DNA from: Cryptomeria japonica
Taxonomy: Eukaryota; Streptophyta; Pinopsida; Cupressales; Cupressaceae
Direction of reading: 5' to 3'
DNA length: 64,000 nucleotides
NCBI RefSeq assembly: GCF_030272615.1
Contig: NW_026729168.1
Span: 12,501 to 76,500 of the forward strand
Below the pieces are notes generated by a model. The model saw nothing but the letters and a program-made list of their open reading frames with translations, was not told the DNA's origin and searched no databases. Shown in pieces: positions 48,063-60,910 of this stretch. Made by a program: the position numbers and the translations under genes. Position 1 is the first letter of the stretch; each line of letters begins with the position of its first letter.

Positions 48063-48997
48063 ATGTCTTACAAGAGGGAAATTCTAAGGCTAAACAGAAA
48101 TAACTTTTCAGCATGGCAAGGTCTCATGAGACTCCATTTGGCTTCCATTGGAGATACAGGATTGACACATCTTGACACAGAATATGTGACACCCACTGGT
48201 ACACTAACTGTTGCTGATATTGCTGCAAAGAAGACTCATAACACCATGATGATAGACATTGCATCTGCCCTAAGCTATGAAGAGTTTGATGATGTCAAAG
48301 ATTGCAAAAGTGCATTTGAAATGTGGAACAAGCTGAAAGATATCTATGGTGGTGATGACAATGTGAGAAGAGCCAAAGTAGAAAGCTTGAGAGGACAGTT
48401 TGATCAATTAAAAATGAGTGAGGATGAAAATATTGCAAAATATGTTGAAAGAGTCAAAGCCAGTGTCAGTGCAATCAAAGCTTTTGGAGGTGATATCTCA
48501 GAGGAAACAGTCATAAGCAAAGTTCTCAGAACATTACTACCCATTTATGCAATCAGAGTTTCTGCAATTCAGGAAAGAAGATGTGAAGCAAATCATAAGA
48601 TAAATTTAGAGGCCATAGTTGGAAGATTAACTGCATTTGAGTTAGACAACTATGACAACTATGTTCCAGCTTCCAAAAACATGGAATCAGCATTTGAAGC
48701 TAAGGTTTCACTCAAGGAGAAAGGCAAAAGAAAAAGGAATCTCGGTCAGAAAGTGAAGATGAATCAGAACCAAGTTCAGACAGTGATCTTGAAATAATTG
48801 AAGCTCTTCTAGCAAGGAAATATTCCAAAGGCAGAGGAAAATACAAAGGCAAAGTTCCTCTAATCTGTTTTTCATGTGATGAAGTCGGTCATATTGCTGC
48901 TAGATGCCCAAACAAGCAGAGAAAAGATGAGAAGAAAGATCACAAATGGAATGGCAAAAAGCACTACAAATCATTCAAAGGTAAGAAAACATGCTTT
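48063..48997 (+). CDS. Gag of copia A (one frameshift)
   Basis: Starts at ATG 48063, 62 bases after the LTR. A UBN2-type capsid region ([60 protein letters not shown]) runs to about residue 220. A one-base change in the A-rich run near 48730 ends this frame at 48797. The continuing frame reads a Ser/Glu/Asp-rich linker, [15 protein letters not shown] and the zinc knuckle [14 protein letters not shown] (about 48868-48910), then runs into pol without a stop. It forms the particle shell and binds RNA. Without the frameshift gag and pol would be one polyprotein. Confidence 0.9.
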
Positions 48998-51900
48998 ATG
49001 GCTAAGGATTCTGATAATAGTGAAGATGAAATTGTTTATATTGCTATAAGAGATGATTCTGATAATGATGAGGAAGATAAGATGACACTTATTTCTCATA
49101 TAAGCAAAAATGATATTTGGATCATAGACAGTGGTTGCTCTCATCATATGACTGGTGATAAAACCAAGTTTGAACATTTTATAGACTATGATGGAGGTAG
49201 TGTAAGGTTTGGTAATAATGAACCTCGCTACATAAAAGGAAGAGGTAGAATCCCTATAACCAAAGAACTTGTATTTGATGATGCCTACTGGATTGAAGGT
49301 CTCAATCACAACTTGATGAGTGTGGCACAGCTACTTAATAGTGGACTCAAGGTGGAATTCATGCATGGAAAGGCCAAACTGCTAAATAATCAAGGAAAGC
49401 TGATTGGATCAGGCACTCAAACAAAAGGTAATTTGTTCCGACTTGAAACAAGTGAAAATTCATGTTTTATTGTTCAAGTTGAAGAAAGTTGGTTATGGCA
49501 CAAAAGGTTATGTCATGTAAATTTTGATAACCTAGTGAAAATAAGTAAATTCAGAAAAGTAAGAGGTATTCCAGATATAAAGAAACTTGAGGTTGGTCTA
49601 TGTAAGAATTGTCAAATTGGAAAGATGGGAAAGACTAGATTCAAAAGCAAAAACTATCAATCTGAAGATATATTAGAAATTGTGCATACTGATTTATGTG
49701 GACCCATAGGAACTGAAAGTTATACTGGAGAAAAGTTCTTCATTCTTTTTGTTGATGATTACTCAAGAATGATGACTGTCATGTATTTAAGGAACAAATC
49801 AGAAGCATTTGAAAAGTTCAAATGGTATTTGGCCAGAGTAGAAAAAGAAACAGGTAAAAGACTTAAATGTCTAAGGTCAGACAGAGGTGGTGAATTCATC
49901 TCCCATGAATTCAATAACTTTTGCATTGAAAGAGGAATCAAAAGACAAGTATCAGCCCCTAGAACTCCTGAGCAAAATGGAATAGCTGAAAGAAGGAATA
50001 GATCTATCATGGATTGTGCAAGAACCTTAATGATTGAAAAGAATATTGCTATCAAATACTGGAAGGAAGCTATCAGCACTGCTGTTCATACCTTGAACCG
50101 AGTACAGCTGAAGAAGGACTCATTCAGAACCCCCTATGAATTATGGTATGGCTACAAACCTAATGTAAGTTACCTAAAAGTATTTGGAAGTAAATGTTAC
50201 ATTTTGAAAGAATCTAGAAAAGGAAAATTTGATGTGAAAGGTGATGAAGGTATATTCTTCGGATATTCTTGCAAGAGTAAAGCATATAGATGTTTGAACT
50301 TGTCTACTCATAAAGTTATAGAAAGTGCACATGTGAAAGTTGATGAGTTTGCAGAAAGATCTGAAGAAGAAAGCAAAAGAGAACCAGAAGATTATAGAAG
50401 ATTTGTGTCTATTGAACCTGATACAATACCAGATACATCTGCTAATCAGGAATCTTCTACTCCCGAGTTATCAGTAACCGAGTTACAGAAAGAGCAAACC
50501 GAGCCAGTATCTACCGAGTCTGATGAACCAGAACCAGTGTCTACCGAGTCTGAAGAAACCGAACCAATATTTACCGAGCCGAACCAGCCAGTTGAAGAAC
50601 AAGAGGACAATGATGAAGTTCATTCTAAAGGCAAGAAACCTATATTAGCCGAGTATGTCAGACGACATCACTCAGTAGATCAGATCATTGGAGACAAATC
50701 TCAAGGAACCATGACAAGAGGTAAGTTGAAAAGCACTTGTTTACTTGCTGATTTTGAACCTAGAAATATCAAAGATGCATTGGGAAATGATAGTTGGACA
50801 GAAGCTATGAAAGAAGAGATAGAACAGATAGAGAAAAAAAAGACATGGACTCTTGTACCCAGACCTAAGGATAAAAATGTGATTGGAACTAAGTGGGTAT
50901 TCAGAAATAAACTGAATGAAGATGGCAAAGTTTCAAGAAACAAAGCAAGACTAGTATGCAAAGGATATGCTCAACAAGAAGGAATAGACTATGGAGAAAC
51001 TTTTGCTCCTGTTGCAAGATTGGAAGGAGTCAGAACCTTACTTGCATATGCCGCCTACAAAGGATTCAAAGTTTATCAGATGGATGTTAAATCTGCATTT
51101 CTTAATAGTATATTGGATGAAGAGGTTTATATTGAACAACCTGAAAGTTTTGTTGATCCACAAAAGAAAGACATGGTCTGCAAATTACATAAAGAATTGT
51201 ATGGTCTGAAACAAGCCCCTAGAGCATGGTATGAAAGATTGCATAACTATCTTATTCAGATTGGATTTCAAAGAACTAATGATAACAGTAGCTTGTATAT
51301 CAAGGAAGGATCAGATAACAAAATTGTCTTAGCAGAAATATTTGTAGATGATACTATTTTCACAGGAAATGATGATCTTTGCAAAGAATTTTTCAGTACA
51401 AATGAATAAGAAATTTGAAATGTCTATGTTTGGTGAGATCAAATTCTTTGTTGGTCTTCAAATTCAACAGAACAAAAATGGTATCTACATTACACAATCA
51501 AAATACATCAAAGAGATACTGAAAAAGTTCGGTATGGAAGATTGTAAACCAATTGGAACTCCTATGTGTACTGGATTGAAGCTTACCAAGGAAGATGAAT
51601 CACAAGAAGTAGATCAAACACTGTATAGATCTATGATTGGAAAGCTGCAGTATGTTGTTCATACTAGGCCAGATATTGCTCTTGCAGTTGGTATTGTTGC
51701 AAGATTCTTAGCAAAACCAAGAGAAAGTCACATGACGGCAATCAAAAGAATAATGAGATATTTGAAAGGAACTGAAGAGTATGGATTATGGTACAAATTT
51801 GGAAGAGATTTTGATTTGAAAGTATTTACTGATGCTGATTGGGCAGGAAACATTGATGACAGAAAAAGTACAAGCGGAGGAGCATTATTTCTAGGAAAGA

Positions 51901-52295
51901 GATTGGTTTCCTGGACAAGCAAAAAGCAGAACTGTATATCCCAATCTACAGCAGAGGCAGAATATGTTGCTGCAGCAGTAAATTGTTCAAATGTTGTTTG
52001 GTTTAAACAGCTATTGGCAGGCATGAAAATGGAAATCAAAGAACCAATTGTTATGTTCTGTGATAATACAAGTGCAATTGACATGTCCAAGAATCCAGTG
52101 ATGCATCCCAAAACCAAGCACATTGCAATAAAATATCATTTTGTCCGAGAATTGGTGCAGGACAAGGAGATCAGATTGGAATATATTCACACAAAGGAAC
52201 AAATTGCTGACATATTCACAAAACCATTGGCTAAGGATGCATTCTTGTATCTAAGAGGTAAGTTAGGGGTCACTCCCCTATCTGAAATTCACTAA
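48998..52295 (+). CDS. Pol of copia A (protease, integrase, RT, RNase H; one frameshift)
   Basis: 803 codons open in 48998-51409, then, after a one-base shift near 51390, 51348-52295. Domains: protease [15 protein letters not shown] (49120); GAG-pre-integrase [11 protein letters not shown] with C..C (49495); integrase core [38 protein letters not shown] (49680-50010), all D-D-E residues present; Thr/Glu/Pro repeats ([19 protein letters not shown], 50500-50600); RT from [14 protein letters not shown] through [24 protein letters not shown] and FVDDTIFTG; RNase [41 protein letters not shown]. Stop at 52295. The RT palm is cut from its thumb by the frameshift, so the enzyme is broken at one site only. 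Confidence 0.95.
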
Positions 52296-52707
52296 AGAAA
52301 AGTTTTAGTGATGCATCAACTCATCCTAAGTGAAAAATCTACTAGTTGATGCAGTATAATCAGGAAAATATTGCATATGAATCAGTACAAAAGGTACATT
52401 ATAACTCAGATGAAGTCTTATTGTCTTTGGCATGTGTTGTCAAAGAGGGAGAGTTTTACTGTCATATCCTACTAAAATTTGAAAGAAAGTTCATTAAGAT
52501 AAAGAGGGAGAGTTGTTTGATAAAGAGGGAGAGTTTTACCGTCCAAAGATGAAGTTACTTCATAGAGGGAGATTATTGAAAGAAGGAGTGTTCTCTATCC
52601 AAAGGGAAAGTTATGTTGGCATGTTGCTGTCATAAAAGAAAAGACCTGTTTTCAAATTTCATTCTGCTATGACATGTTGTGTTGCCATCAATGCCAAAGA
52701 GGGAGAT
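52296..52707 (+). promoter_or_regulatory. 3' untranslated region with repeated polypurine tracts (copia A)
   Basis: The functional tract AAAGAGGGAGAT (52696-52707) abuts the 3' LTR. Four look-alikes precede it: about 52440-52452, 52500-52511, 52522-52534 and 52564-52573, mostly AAAGAGGGAGAG followed by TTTTAC or TTGTTTG. Confidence 0.88.
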
Positions 52708-53838
52708 TGTTGGATACAATTGTTTAATTGTGTATTGTCTTTGATGTTACACAAATGTCATATCAGTCTACCGAGCTCAGAATGTTCGGCAAGGCAGTTA
52801 AACAGAGTCTACCGAGCTCAGAATGTTCGGCAAGGCAGTTAGACAGAGTCTATCGAGTTCAGACGGTAAGAGAAGCAAGTTACAGAGTCTACCTAACACT
52901 CCAGAATGCTATACCAAGTTCACAGTCTTTACCGAGTTCAGTCGGTCTTCGAAGAATATGTGAAGGAAAGTCAATCTTTACCGAGTTCGCAGTACTTACC
53001 GAGTTCAGTCGGTTACCGAAGAATCAGCAGTGTTCACCGAGCATCAGTGAAATGTTTATGCAGCCGACCGAAGCAATATTAATTGAAACTTGTATATGTA
53101 GCCGACCTATGTAATATTTATTGTAACTTGTAATTGGGCCGACTTGGTAACCTGAATGGTATATATGAGAGATCAAGTTGCGATTTCGAAGTGTGAGGAA
53201 GTGTGAGAAGTATGGAAATGTGAAGGAGCAGAAATGTGTGAATTCTGATGAAGGATCAGTGATATCCTTGAGGTGCAGAAAAGATATATGTGATCAGTAA
53301 GGATCTATTGGCGCAGAACAGAGATCTGTATCAGCAAGATAAGTTGTATTTAATTCAGATCACTTCATTGTTGCTTTCTAACCATTGTAGCAGTGATACC
53401 GAAATCTCTTAACAGAGTTGGTCTAACAACCATTTTTGTAAATCCTCTGACAAGGTGACAATTCGGTTGAATTGTTCTTAAGACCTTTCACAAGGCCACT
53501 CCTAGCAGGGTGATTAAATCCTCTAACAGGGTCACACCTAATAGTGTGTTTTGTAACCTTTAACAGGGTTGGCTCCTAATAGGGCTCACTTCAGAAGAGT
53601 GAAAATCAGTAACTAGTTACATTGGTGGTTTTTCCAAAATTGGGTTTCCACGTTATATCTGCTGTTACTTGTGTTCATGTTATTTGTTTTATGCATGTTA
53701 ATGTTTAATGAACAATGATAAGTTAATTTACTGAGTTTCAGTAGTTTATATTTAAGATATCTAAGGGACTCGTGGATTTATTTTTGTGGTAACTAATTCA
53801 CCCCTCCCCTCTCAGTTACTCCATCCATATTTCCAACA
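52708..53838 (+). repeat. 3' LTR of copia A
   Basis: 1131 bp, same length as the 5' LTR; ends TTTCCAACA before the CTTTA duplication. Confidence 0.96.
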
Positions 53839-53843
53839 CTTTA

Positions 53844-54302
53844 TTGATAAAAGAATCTTAGAGTTGTCATTTGTCCAATAAGACTAAATTTAATCACATA
53901 AAAATTAATCCCCTAACATATATTCATGATTAAAATAAAAAGAATCTAAATATATTCTTTTATGAAGATAAAATAAATTCTGAATTAATTATATATATAT
54001 ATATATTAAAACATAAACTAATTTCCACAATATACTTTAATTCTCAATTAATAAAATTTCATAGTTTAAACACACACACACACACACACACACACATATT
54101 AAAATAAAAATGAAATCCGAATCATAAATTTACTAGAGGCACAAAATAGGGAAAATGGAAATTATATGTTTTCTTGTAGCCTTGCTACCATATGGTAGCA
54201 TGCTACCCGTAAGGTATCCCTGCTACCATATGGTAGCATTACTACCCTATGGTAGAACTGCTATCGCACGGTAGTTCTGCTACCGTCGGTAGTAGGCTAC
54301 CA

Positions 54303-54357
<55 letters not shown>

Positions 54358-56147
54358 AAATAATTTTTTAAAAAAAACAAAGATTATAAAATCTCACTCC
54401 TATACTCTGAGGAAATAGATTCTAATTAAATCACAAGTAATATATATATATATATATATTAATTTAATAAAATTTCATCAGTAAAACTATAGTCCAAACA
54501 TAAAACTTTACTGGTAAATAAATCTACCAGAGAACTCAAATCTCCAAGACAAAACAGAGATTGGTAAAAACCACCAATATTTTTTTTTTAAATAAATCTT
54601 CCTTCACAAAATCATAAGGACGAATTTTTAAACCAAAATTCTAATGATTTTCCACAAACAGGAAGAACACCAAATCGCACAGAAAGAATTTATTTGGAAC
54701 AAAAGAGGGTAAATCTAGCAAAAGTTTGCCAACATAACCCCTGCAATTTCACAAATAACTAAACAATTTAATACACAAAAAGGAAATAAATAAAACATAA
54801 GAATCTCCACAAACAGAGATTGGAGATTCATCCTAATTAATATATTATATATTTATTTTAGAACAAAACCAAACAAAGGCAATCCAACATGTAAAGCTTT
54901 CCTGGAAGAATCTTGTGGAAGAGCTCAGCCCTACAACCAGATTTCCAAGCCAATCCCTCTTACCAGCGAACCTCTAATTTTTACTTCTCCAACAAAATTA
55001 TGCATCCAAAATAATTTCTCCCAAAAATCTCTGCCTCCTTCCCATGAACTCACATGAATAAAAAGAAAAATATATTTAACCTAAACTTTTTAGGTTGAAC
55101 ATATTTTTCTCCAAAAACATAATATTTAATTTAATAATAAAAAATATTTTATATTCTTTTCTAATTTCCACAAAAAGGTAAATAGAATGTAATTTGCAAA
55201 AATCATTACTTTCCTTATTTTTTTTCTCATGCCCATTTAATTAACTTTCCAAAAGTATAATTAAGGAAAGTAATTTAACTCTATTTTCTTTCTTTATTTT
55301 ATTTTTAAAAATCTAGAGAACAATAAATGCAATTAATTTTATTTATTTTTCACTAAATTTAAGTAAAATTATATTTCTAATATAATGTAATTTGCAAACT
55401 AAATTTAATTACTTCATTTAATTAATTAAATTCATAATCACAAACTCATAATTATACATAATTTAAATATACCAACTATGAAATGACGCCATAAACTCAG
55501 TTAAATAATCTAATCCACTAGGGCATGCAAACTGAGCAAACCCAAACAAAGACCCTGAAAAAGTCAAACAAACCAAAACTCGATGGCCGAACAAACAGAT
55601 AGGATGATCAACTGACAACACTCACAAGAGTGTAACTGGGGTAAAGCTAGGGTCAACCACTATCTCCTCCACTCCCATCAGACAAATAAAGAACGCTTAG
55701 ACCTGTGAAACCAGGTGGAGACGATACCCCATACCTACTTGATACTTGTACCTGCAATATCCTCCATCATCAAACCACACATGCATATATACAATTATAG
55801 AATACATGGCAGGCACACCGATGAAGGAGAATCGTGGCATTCCCTGTCTCACCGATGTGAGTGAAGGAAAATCATCCCCTCGCATCCAATACACTTGCAA
55901 ACATGCAACATATAATTAGTACATCACATATGTAAGGTAAAAGTGTCAGTCCATGACAATAATCCATAAAAATAACACTGATCACAAGTACTGAAATACT
56001 GTAAATAAAGCATACATCATATATCTAGTTAAAGCATGAAATAATATCAATAAGTCTGAATAACACATAGTAGTAATATATCCATTGAGAGTAAACTGCA
56101 ATAAAATATGAGTCTAACAAGTTCAATCAAGGACTAGGGGTACTACA
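53844..56147 (-). repeat. 3' LTR of gypsy F, second part
   Basis: Continues from 46869 and matches 62344-64000 as far as the window goes. Includes (TA)n and (AC)n runs (53992-54005, 54071-54097, 54307-54351, 54440-54462), the GCTACC palindrome cluster (54180-54305) and long AT-rich text. The 3' LTR starts (minus sense) TGTAGTACCCC at 56147. Confidence 0.9.
54180..54351. repeat. GCTACC/GGTAGC palindrome cluster followed by (TA)n
   Basis: The perfect 18-base palindrome TGCTACCATATGGTAGCA occurs at 54183-54200 and 54221-54238, with further GGTAG/CTACC half-sites up to 54295 and then a pure (TA) tract. The same cluster is in the other LTR at 62668-62850. Confidence 0.9.
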
Positions 56148-56161
56148 TTCTCCCCCCCAAA
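56148..56161 (-). promoter_or_regulatory. Polypurine tract of gypsy F
   Basis: TTGGGGGGGAGAA on the minus strand, immediately before the 3' LTR start (56147) and about 22 bases after the end of pol. Confidence 0.85.
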
Positions 56162-56182
56162 ACTAGGCTTACTCCTGGAAGC

Positions 56183-57557
56183 CTAAAATAGATAAGAATA
56201 GAGCTCTCTCATCTTCGTTGCATCCTCCCAAGTTGTCGAGGTCTCATCATTTGGGTCCTAGAGGACCCTTACCTGGTCGATGGTATGACCCCTGAGGGTC
56301 AAATCCTGATGCTGAAGAATCCACACGGGCTCCATGGAAAGTTGCCCATCCTCAACCTGCAAAGCATTCCAATCAAGAACATGTGTTACATCAGTATGAT
56401 AAGGTTGAAGAACTGAAACATGAAAGACATCGTGGATGCGGGATAGACTCAGTGGCAAGGCAAGACGGTAGGCAACATGTCATATCCTCTCAAGGATCTC
56501 AAAAGGGCCAACAAAATAAGGTGCCAACTTAGAACCCTTTTCATAACAGATCAGACTCTTCCATGGACGCACTCTAAAAAACACACAGTTGCCAATAGAA
56601 AACTAGCGATCTACCTATGAGCATCTACATACTTCTTCTGCTTATCCTGTGCAGCTACCAAATGCTCATGAATCCGCTCAACCTACTGCTCCATTTCATA
56701 TAGGATATTCGGTCCTATATGCACCCTATCCTCTAACTGATCCCAACTCAAAGGAGTACGACAAGGACGACCATACAATGCCTGGAAAGGAGACATACCT
56801 ATGGAGATATGATATCCATTGTTATAAGAAAACTCCACTAGATAAATATAATCTCCTAGCGTGACTGCTGGTCCATAACATACATGCGAAGTATGTCCTC
56901 AAAAACCTAATTCACTCGCTCGGTCTGACCATCTGTCTCTAGATGATAAGTTGAACTAAAGTTCAACTGAGTCCCCAAAGAATGCTGAAGTGAGGTCCAC
57001 AATGCTGAGGTAAAGATAGGATCTCTATCAGAAATGATCCACCTTGGGATCCCATGCAATCTCACCACATCTTCCAATAAGACTCATGCCACCACTGTTG
57101 CCGTATAGGAAGTTCGAATAGGGAAAAAATTAGAAACCTTGGTCAATCTGTTAACAATGACCATGATGGCATCAGGATGACGTGAAGAGACGGGAAACCC
57201 AACAATGAAATCCATGGAAATAATATCCCATTTCCAATCCGGTACCAAATTAGGCTCTAAAAGCCCTTTCGGGTGCTGATGCTTTGCCTTCACCTGTTGA
57301 CTTTCTAAAAATCTTGACACAAAATCAGCATTGTCACATTTCATACCGGCCCAATGATAAATTTGTCTAAGATCTACGTGCATCTTCTTGACACCTGGAT
57401 GTGCTGAATAAGGTGCACGATGGACTTCAGTCATGATCACAATGCGAAGACCCTCCAAAGGAGGTACATAGATATGTCCAAGATGACAAAGAAGACCATC
57501 TACCTCAAGGTTATATCCAGAAAACCTACCCTCTAATGGCCTTTGGGACTCCATCAT
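56183..57557 (-). pseudogene. Integrase with C-terminal chromodomain, gypsy F
   Basis: 57557-57084 has the zinc-binding part (VHRAPYSAHPGVKKMH..; one Cys of the second pair not evident), then MDFIVGFPVSSR, VNRLTKVSNFFPI. After a TAG the core continues with IISDRDPIFTS and TDGQTERVN, so the Asp-Asp-Glu set can be seen. The middle (56900-56470) is frame-shifted. The last piece (56458-56258) reads IHDVFHVSVLQPY..ILQHQDLTLRG..VRVL; a TAG stands where a conserved Trp (TGG) is usual. Then come DPNDETSTTWEDA and the natural stop at 56183. That tail is the chromodomain of plant chromoviruses, which directs integration to heterochromatin. Confidence 0.88.
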
Positions 57558-58967
57558 GGCTCTAACATCCTGATACTAAGTATCTTGAGGAAGAACTCCA
57601 AGAATTCTCTCTCCCAAGTCCACTCCAAGGGACAATGCTGAAACTTCATGCTGCCTATGACTCAAAGCATTTGCCACTACATTCTCTTTCCCCTAAATAT
57701 ATCGAACCTCAAAATCATATTCGCAGAGGAATTCCATCCATCTTCGCTATCGAGCATTCAAGTTCGACTGTGTGAAGATATACTACAAACTGTGGTGATC
57801 ACTATGTAGCTCAAACCGACACCCTAACAGAAAATGTCACCATCTAACCAACACATGCACTACACCTGCCAACTCCAAATCATGAACTAGATAGTTCAAC
57901 TCATTATCCTTGAGTTTGCGAGACTCATAAGCAACCACACATCCATCCTACATAAGGACTGTACCTATACCTTCTAAAGAGGCATCTGTGCATACCATAA
58001 AATCTCTAGATGGATTAGGGACTGCCAAAATCGGAGCACTAACAAGGAGTTCCTTCAAGGTATGGAAAGCTGACTCACACTACTCTGTCCAAACAAACTT
58101 CTTCCCTTTCCTCTAAAGAGAAGTAATTGGGTGACCTATCCAAGAAAAACCCTAAACAAAGTGATGGTAATATCCGACCAAACCCATAAAACTTTGAACT
58201 TCTGAAACATTGGTTAGTGTTGGCCAATAAAAAATGGCTTGGATCTTTGAAGGATCCATGGATACACCTTCTCTCGAAAACACATGACCAAGATAGTTCA
58301 CCTCAAACTAGAAGAAGTCACACTTCACCATATTGGCATAAAGTTGATTCTCCCTCAAGCACTGCAATACCTGACGTAAGTGACCCTCATGCTTTTCCAT
58401 AGATCTAGAATAAATCAATATGTCATCCAAGAACACAAGGATAAAATGATGAAGGTTAGTGCAAAAAACTCCATTCATGAGGCACATGAAAATAGAAGGC
58501 ACGTTTTTCAACCAAAATGGCACCACTGTGAACTCATAGTGACCATAACGAGTACAAAACACCGTTTTATGAATGTCTGCATCATGAATGCGCAACTGAT
58601 GATACCCAGATTTCAGATTAATCTTAGAGAACACCTTGTCTCCATTTACCTGATCAAAAATATCATCTATTTGAGGCAATGGATATAGATTTCGGATGGT
58701 TATCTTATTCAGTTGTCGGTAATCAATGCATAACTGAAGAGAACCATCCTTCTTCTTAGTGAAGATAACAGGCGCACCCCAAGGGGAAACACTTGGACAA
58801 ATGAACCCCTTGGCCAACAATTCCTCCATCTGCAACTTCAACTCACTCAAATCCTGAGTTGTCATTTGATATGCAGCTCTTGAAATAGGTTCTGCACTAG
58901 GAACCAGGTCAATGCAAAAGTCTATGTCTCCCGTTGGAGGCATACAACGAATATCCAATGGAAACAC
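57558..58967 (-). pseudogene. Reverse transcriptase and RNase H, gypsy F
   Basis: 58967-58308 is an almost complete [53 protein letters not shown], and the catalytic FLDDILIYS. The PFGLTNAP motif is altered to PFWLKNVP. After 58308 the frame is lost, but RNase H wording (for example the part around 58080-57960) can be followed between stops to 57560. It copies RNA to DNA in the element's life cycle; this copy is inactive. Confidence 0.88.
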
Positions 58968-59500
58968 ATCAACATACTCTCAAAGAATAGGGTGACCATC
59001 AAGGGCAATTTGTCAACTCTCTTCCTCATCCACATCCTCAAGAGAAACTACAAAAGGCTGACACCCTTGATGCATAGCGGAAATCATACGCAAGGATACC
59101 GATCTCTAAAATCCAACGATCCCCACTTTCCTGCTATAGTAACCTAAACACTCTACTATCTTCCGACGACAGTCTACATGAGCACTGTGAGATGATAGCC
59201 AATCCATCCCCAACACAACTCCATAAGAACCCAAAGGAATGACTTGAAGATCAATTTAAGTAACAAAGGTTCCTAGGTCCAACTCAGAACTGGGAACAAA
59301 GGCATCTATGGACACACGCACCCCGATAGCCAACTCTACTTGCCACCTGTCCACCATCTTAGGAAACATGAGCCCACACTGCTCCACAATGGATGAAGAA
59401 ATAAAAGAATTTGAAGCACCAAAGTGAAAAATCAAGAGATAGGAATAACACACAACACACTTGCGGCCTCAATAACTATACCCTGATGCTCAACCTAGTG
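58968..59500 (-). pseudogene. Protease region, gypsy F
   Basis: 59453-59256 reads FHFGASNSFISSSIV, where the active-site DSGAS is changed to HFGAS. Downstream GSYGVVLGMDWLSSHSAHVDC is the usual second half of a gypsy protease. The stretch to 58968 is linker with stops. The active-site Asp appears to be lost. Confidence 0.7.
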
Positions 59501-60757
59501 GTCATCAACCGCTGCAAACACTCTGTGGGATCTACCGGCATCCCCTACTATCGGCTCTAATGCAGTTGGCCTCTGACTTCTTATCTAGTGAGAACACTGA
59601 GGACACTGAGCGGCTATATGACCAAACTACCCATAAGAGAAGCAAGCTCCCCTACTTGGTCCTCTACCTCTAGTCAGCCCACTGGACTGCTGGAAGATTC
59701 CCCTACTAGGGGCCTGAGATGCACCCTACGAGGACTACCCTAGAAGACCCTGTTTTCTCCTCTGCCAGTTCCTATTCCTCCTCTACTGAGAGTTGTGACC
59801 CTACTGGCCCTGGAACTATTTGGGTCTCAGCAGCTATTGTTGTTGCTGTTGTCCACCCTTAGCGGGTGCATGAGGAATCCTGAATGGTGCACCTAGCTAG
59901 GACTAGTTCCCACGAGCTCTGGGTCCATTGAAAAGAACACTCTCTATCTGCACCCCTGACTGACCACCATGTGTATGGCTAAGGTTCTGTTCAACCAACC
60001 TGGCTTTCACCACAGCTACCTCAACTGAAGCTAGCTCAAACACTCTCACTCCTCCACTGATACGGTCATTTAGACCCCTCAAGAAGTGTTGAACAAGCAT
60101 TGCCTCATCCTTACCAATCCTGACATACTATTTAAGTTCATAGAACTTGTGCTCAAACTGATCTACTAACAAACCAAATTGTCGCAAAGTGTAGAACTCG
60201 TCTGCCCAAGTTTGGCTCCATTGGGGTGACAAAAATTGTGCCCTGAATCTCTCCAAAAATATCTCCCATGATACGGTGTTAATGCACACACTGATCTTCT
60301 CCTCCTCTAATCTCCACTAGATTGAAGCAAAACTATCAAGATGCATGATAGCACATCTTGCTCTGGTGTTGCTACTATAAGGGAACATGGCAAAACACTG
60401 ATCCAAATTGATAAGCCGGGTCTCTACCTCGAGACCGGTACTTTTACCATCAAAGAAGGGAGGGTTGGTCCTCATCAAGTCCTTTATGTGACCCATGAGA
60501 GCTGGGTCCTGGTCAGCTGGGACCTCCCTCCTTCTGGGAGACCTCTCTCTCTCTCTCTCTCCTCTAGAATCTGATGATGCGACTCCCCAACATGAGCATG
60601 GATGGGCTACTCACCCTCAGGCCTGGGGCCTAGCCTGGCTAGAACCTCCTGAAACATCTGTCTCCGCTCTTCTCTTTCGGGAACCTCAACCCCATCCCCC
60701 ACCTCTGCCTCTATTGCGGCCTCCAACATGACCACCTCCCCTGGCTTTCCTGGCCAT
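59501..60757 (-). pseudogene. Gag, gypsy F
   Basis: Likely start ATG at 60757, followed by a Gly/Arg-rich N-terminus. Core: FLERFRAQFLSPQW (about 60270), FEHKFYELK, DEAMLVQHFLRGLNDRI (60100) and a Gln-rich tail (about 59840). Zinc knuckle near 59620-59660 reads CFSYG.FGHIAAQC, with Tyr for the second Cys. Several frameshifts and stops. Confidence 0.78.
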
Positions 60758-60896
60758 GACCTAACACTACAAAAGAGAAAATGATTCAAATCTATGGCAA
60801 GGATAAAACAAGAGAAATGCAAACATTATGACCTACACAAAAGGTCAAGCTGAATGGGCTCACTACAAACCCATAGTACCTAGTTTTGAAACTTGT

Positions 60897-60910
60897 GCTT
60901 TGATACCAAA
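60897..60910 (-). other. Primer-binding site of gypsy F
   Basis: The minus strand reads TTTGGTATCAAAGC next to the LTR end; close to the initiator Met-tRNA complement. Confidence 0.85.

Larger units (their letters stand above)
46870..53838 (+). mobile_element. Copia element A, youngest and most complete
   Basis: 6969 bp, plus strand, flanked by CTTTA (46865-46869 and 53839-53843). Both LTRs are 1131 bp (46870-48000; 52708-53838) and differ at about two dozen sites by eye, nearly all transitions. The PBS, gag, full pol and polypurine tract are present. Only two frameshifts separate it from a continuous gag-pol, so it was probably active fairly recently. Tork/SIRE-side Ty1/copia. Confidence 0.97.

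Noticed and set aside
49759..50079. Minus-strand frames across copia A
   Set aside because: Shadows of the strongly supported plus-strand pol.
60495..60731. Plus-strand Ser/Leu/Pro-rich frame
   Set aside because: It is antisense to the gag start of gypsy F and contains a CT repeat; no support as a gene.
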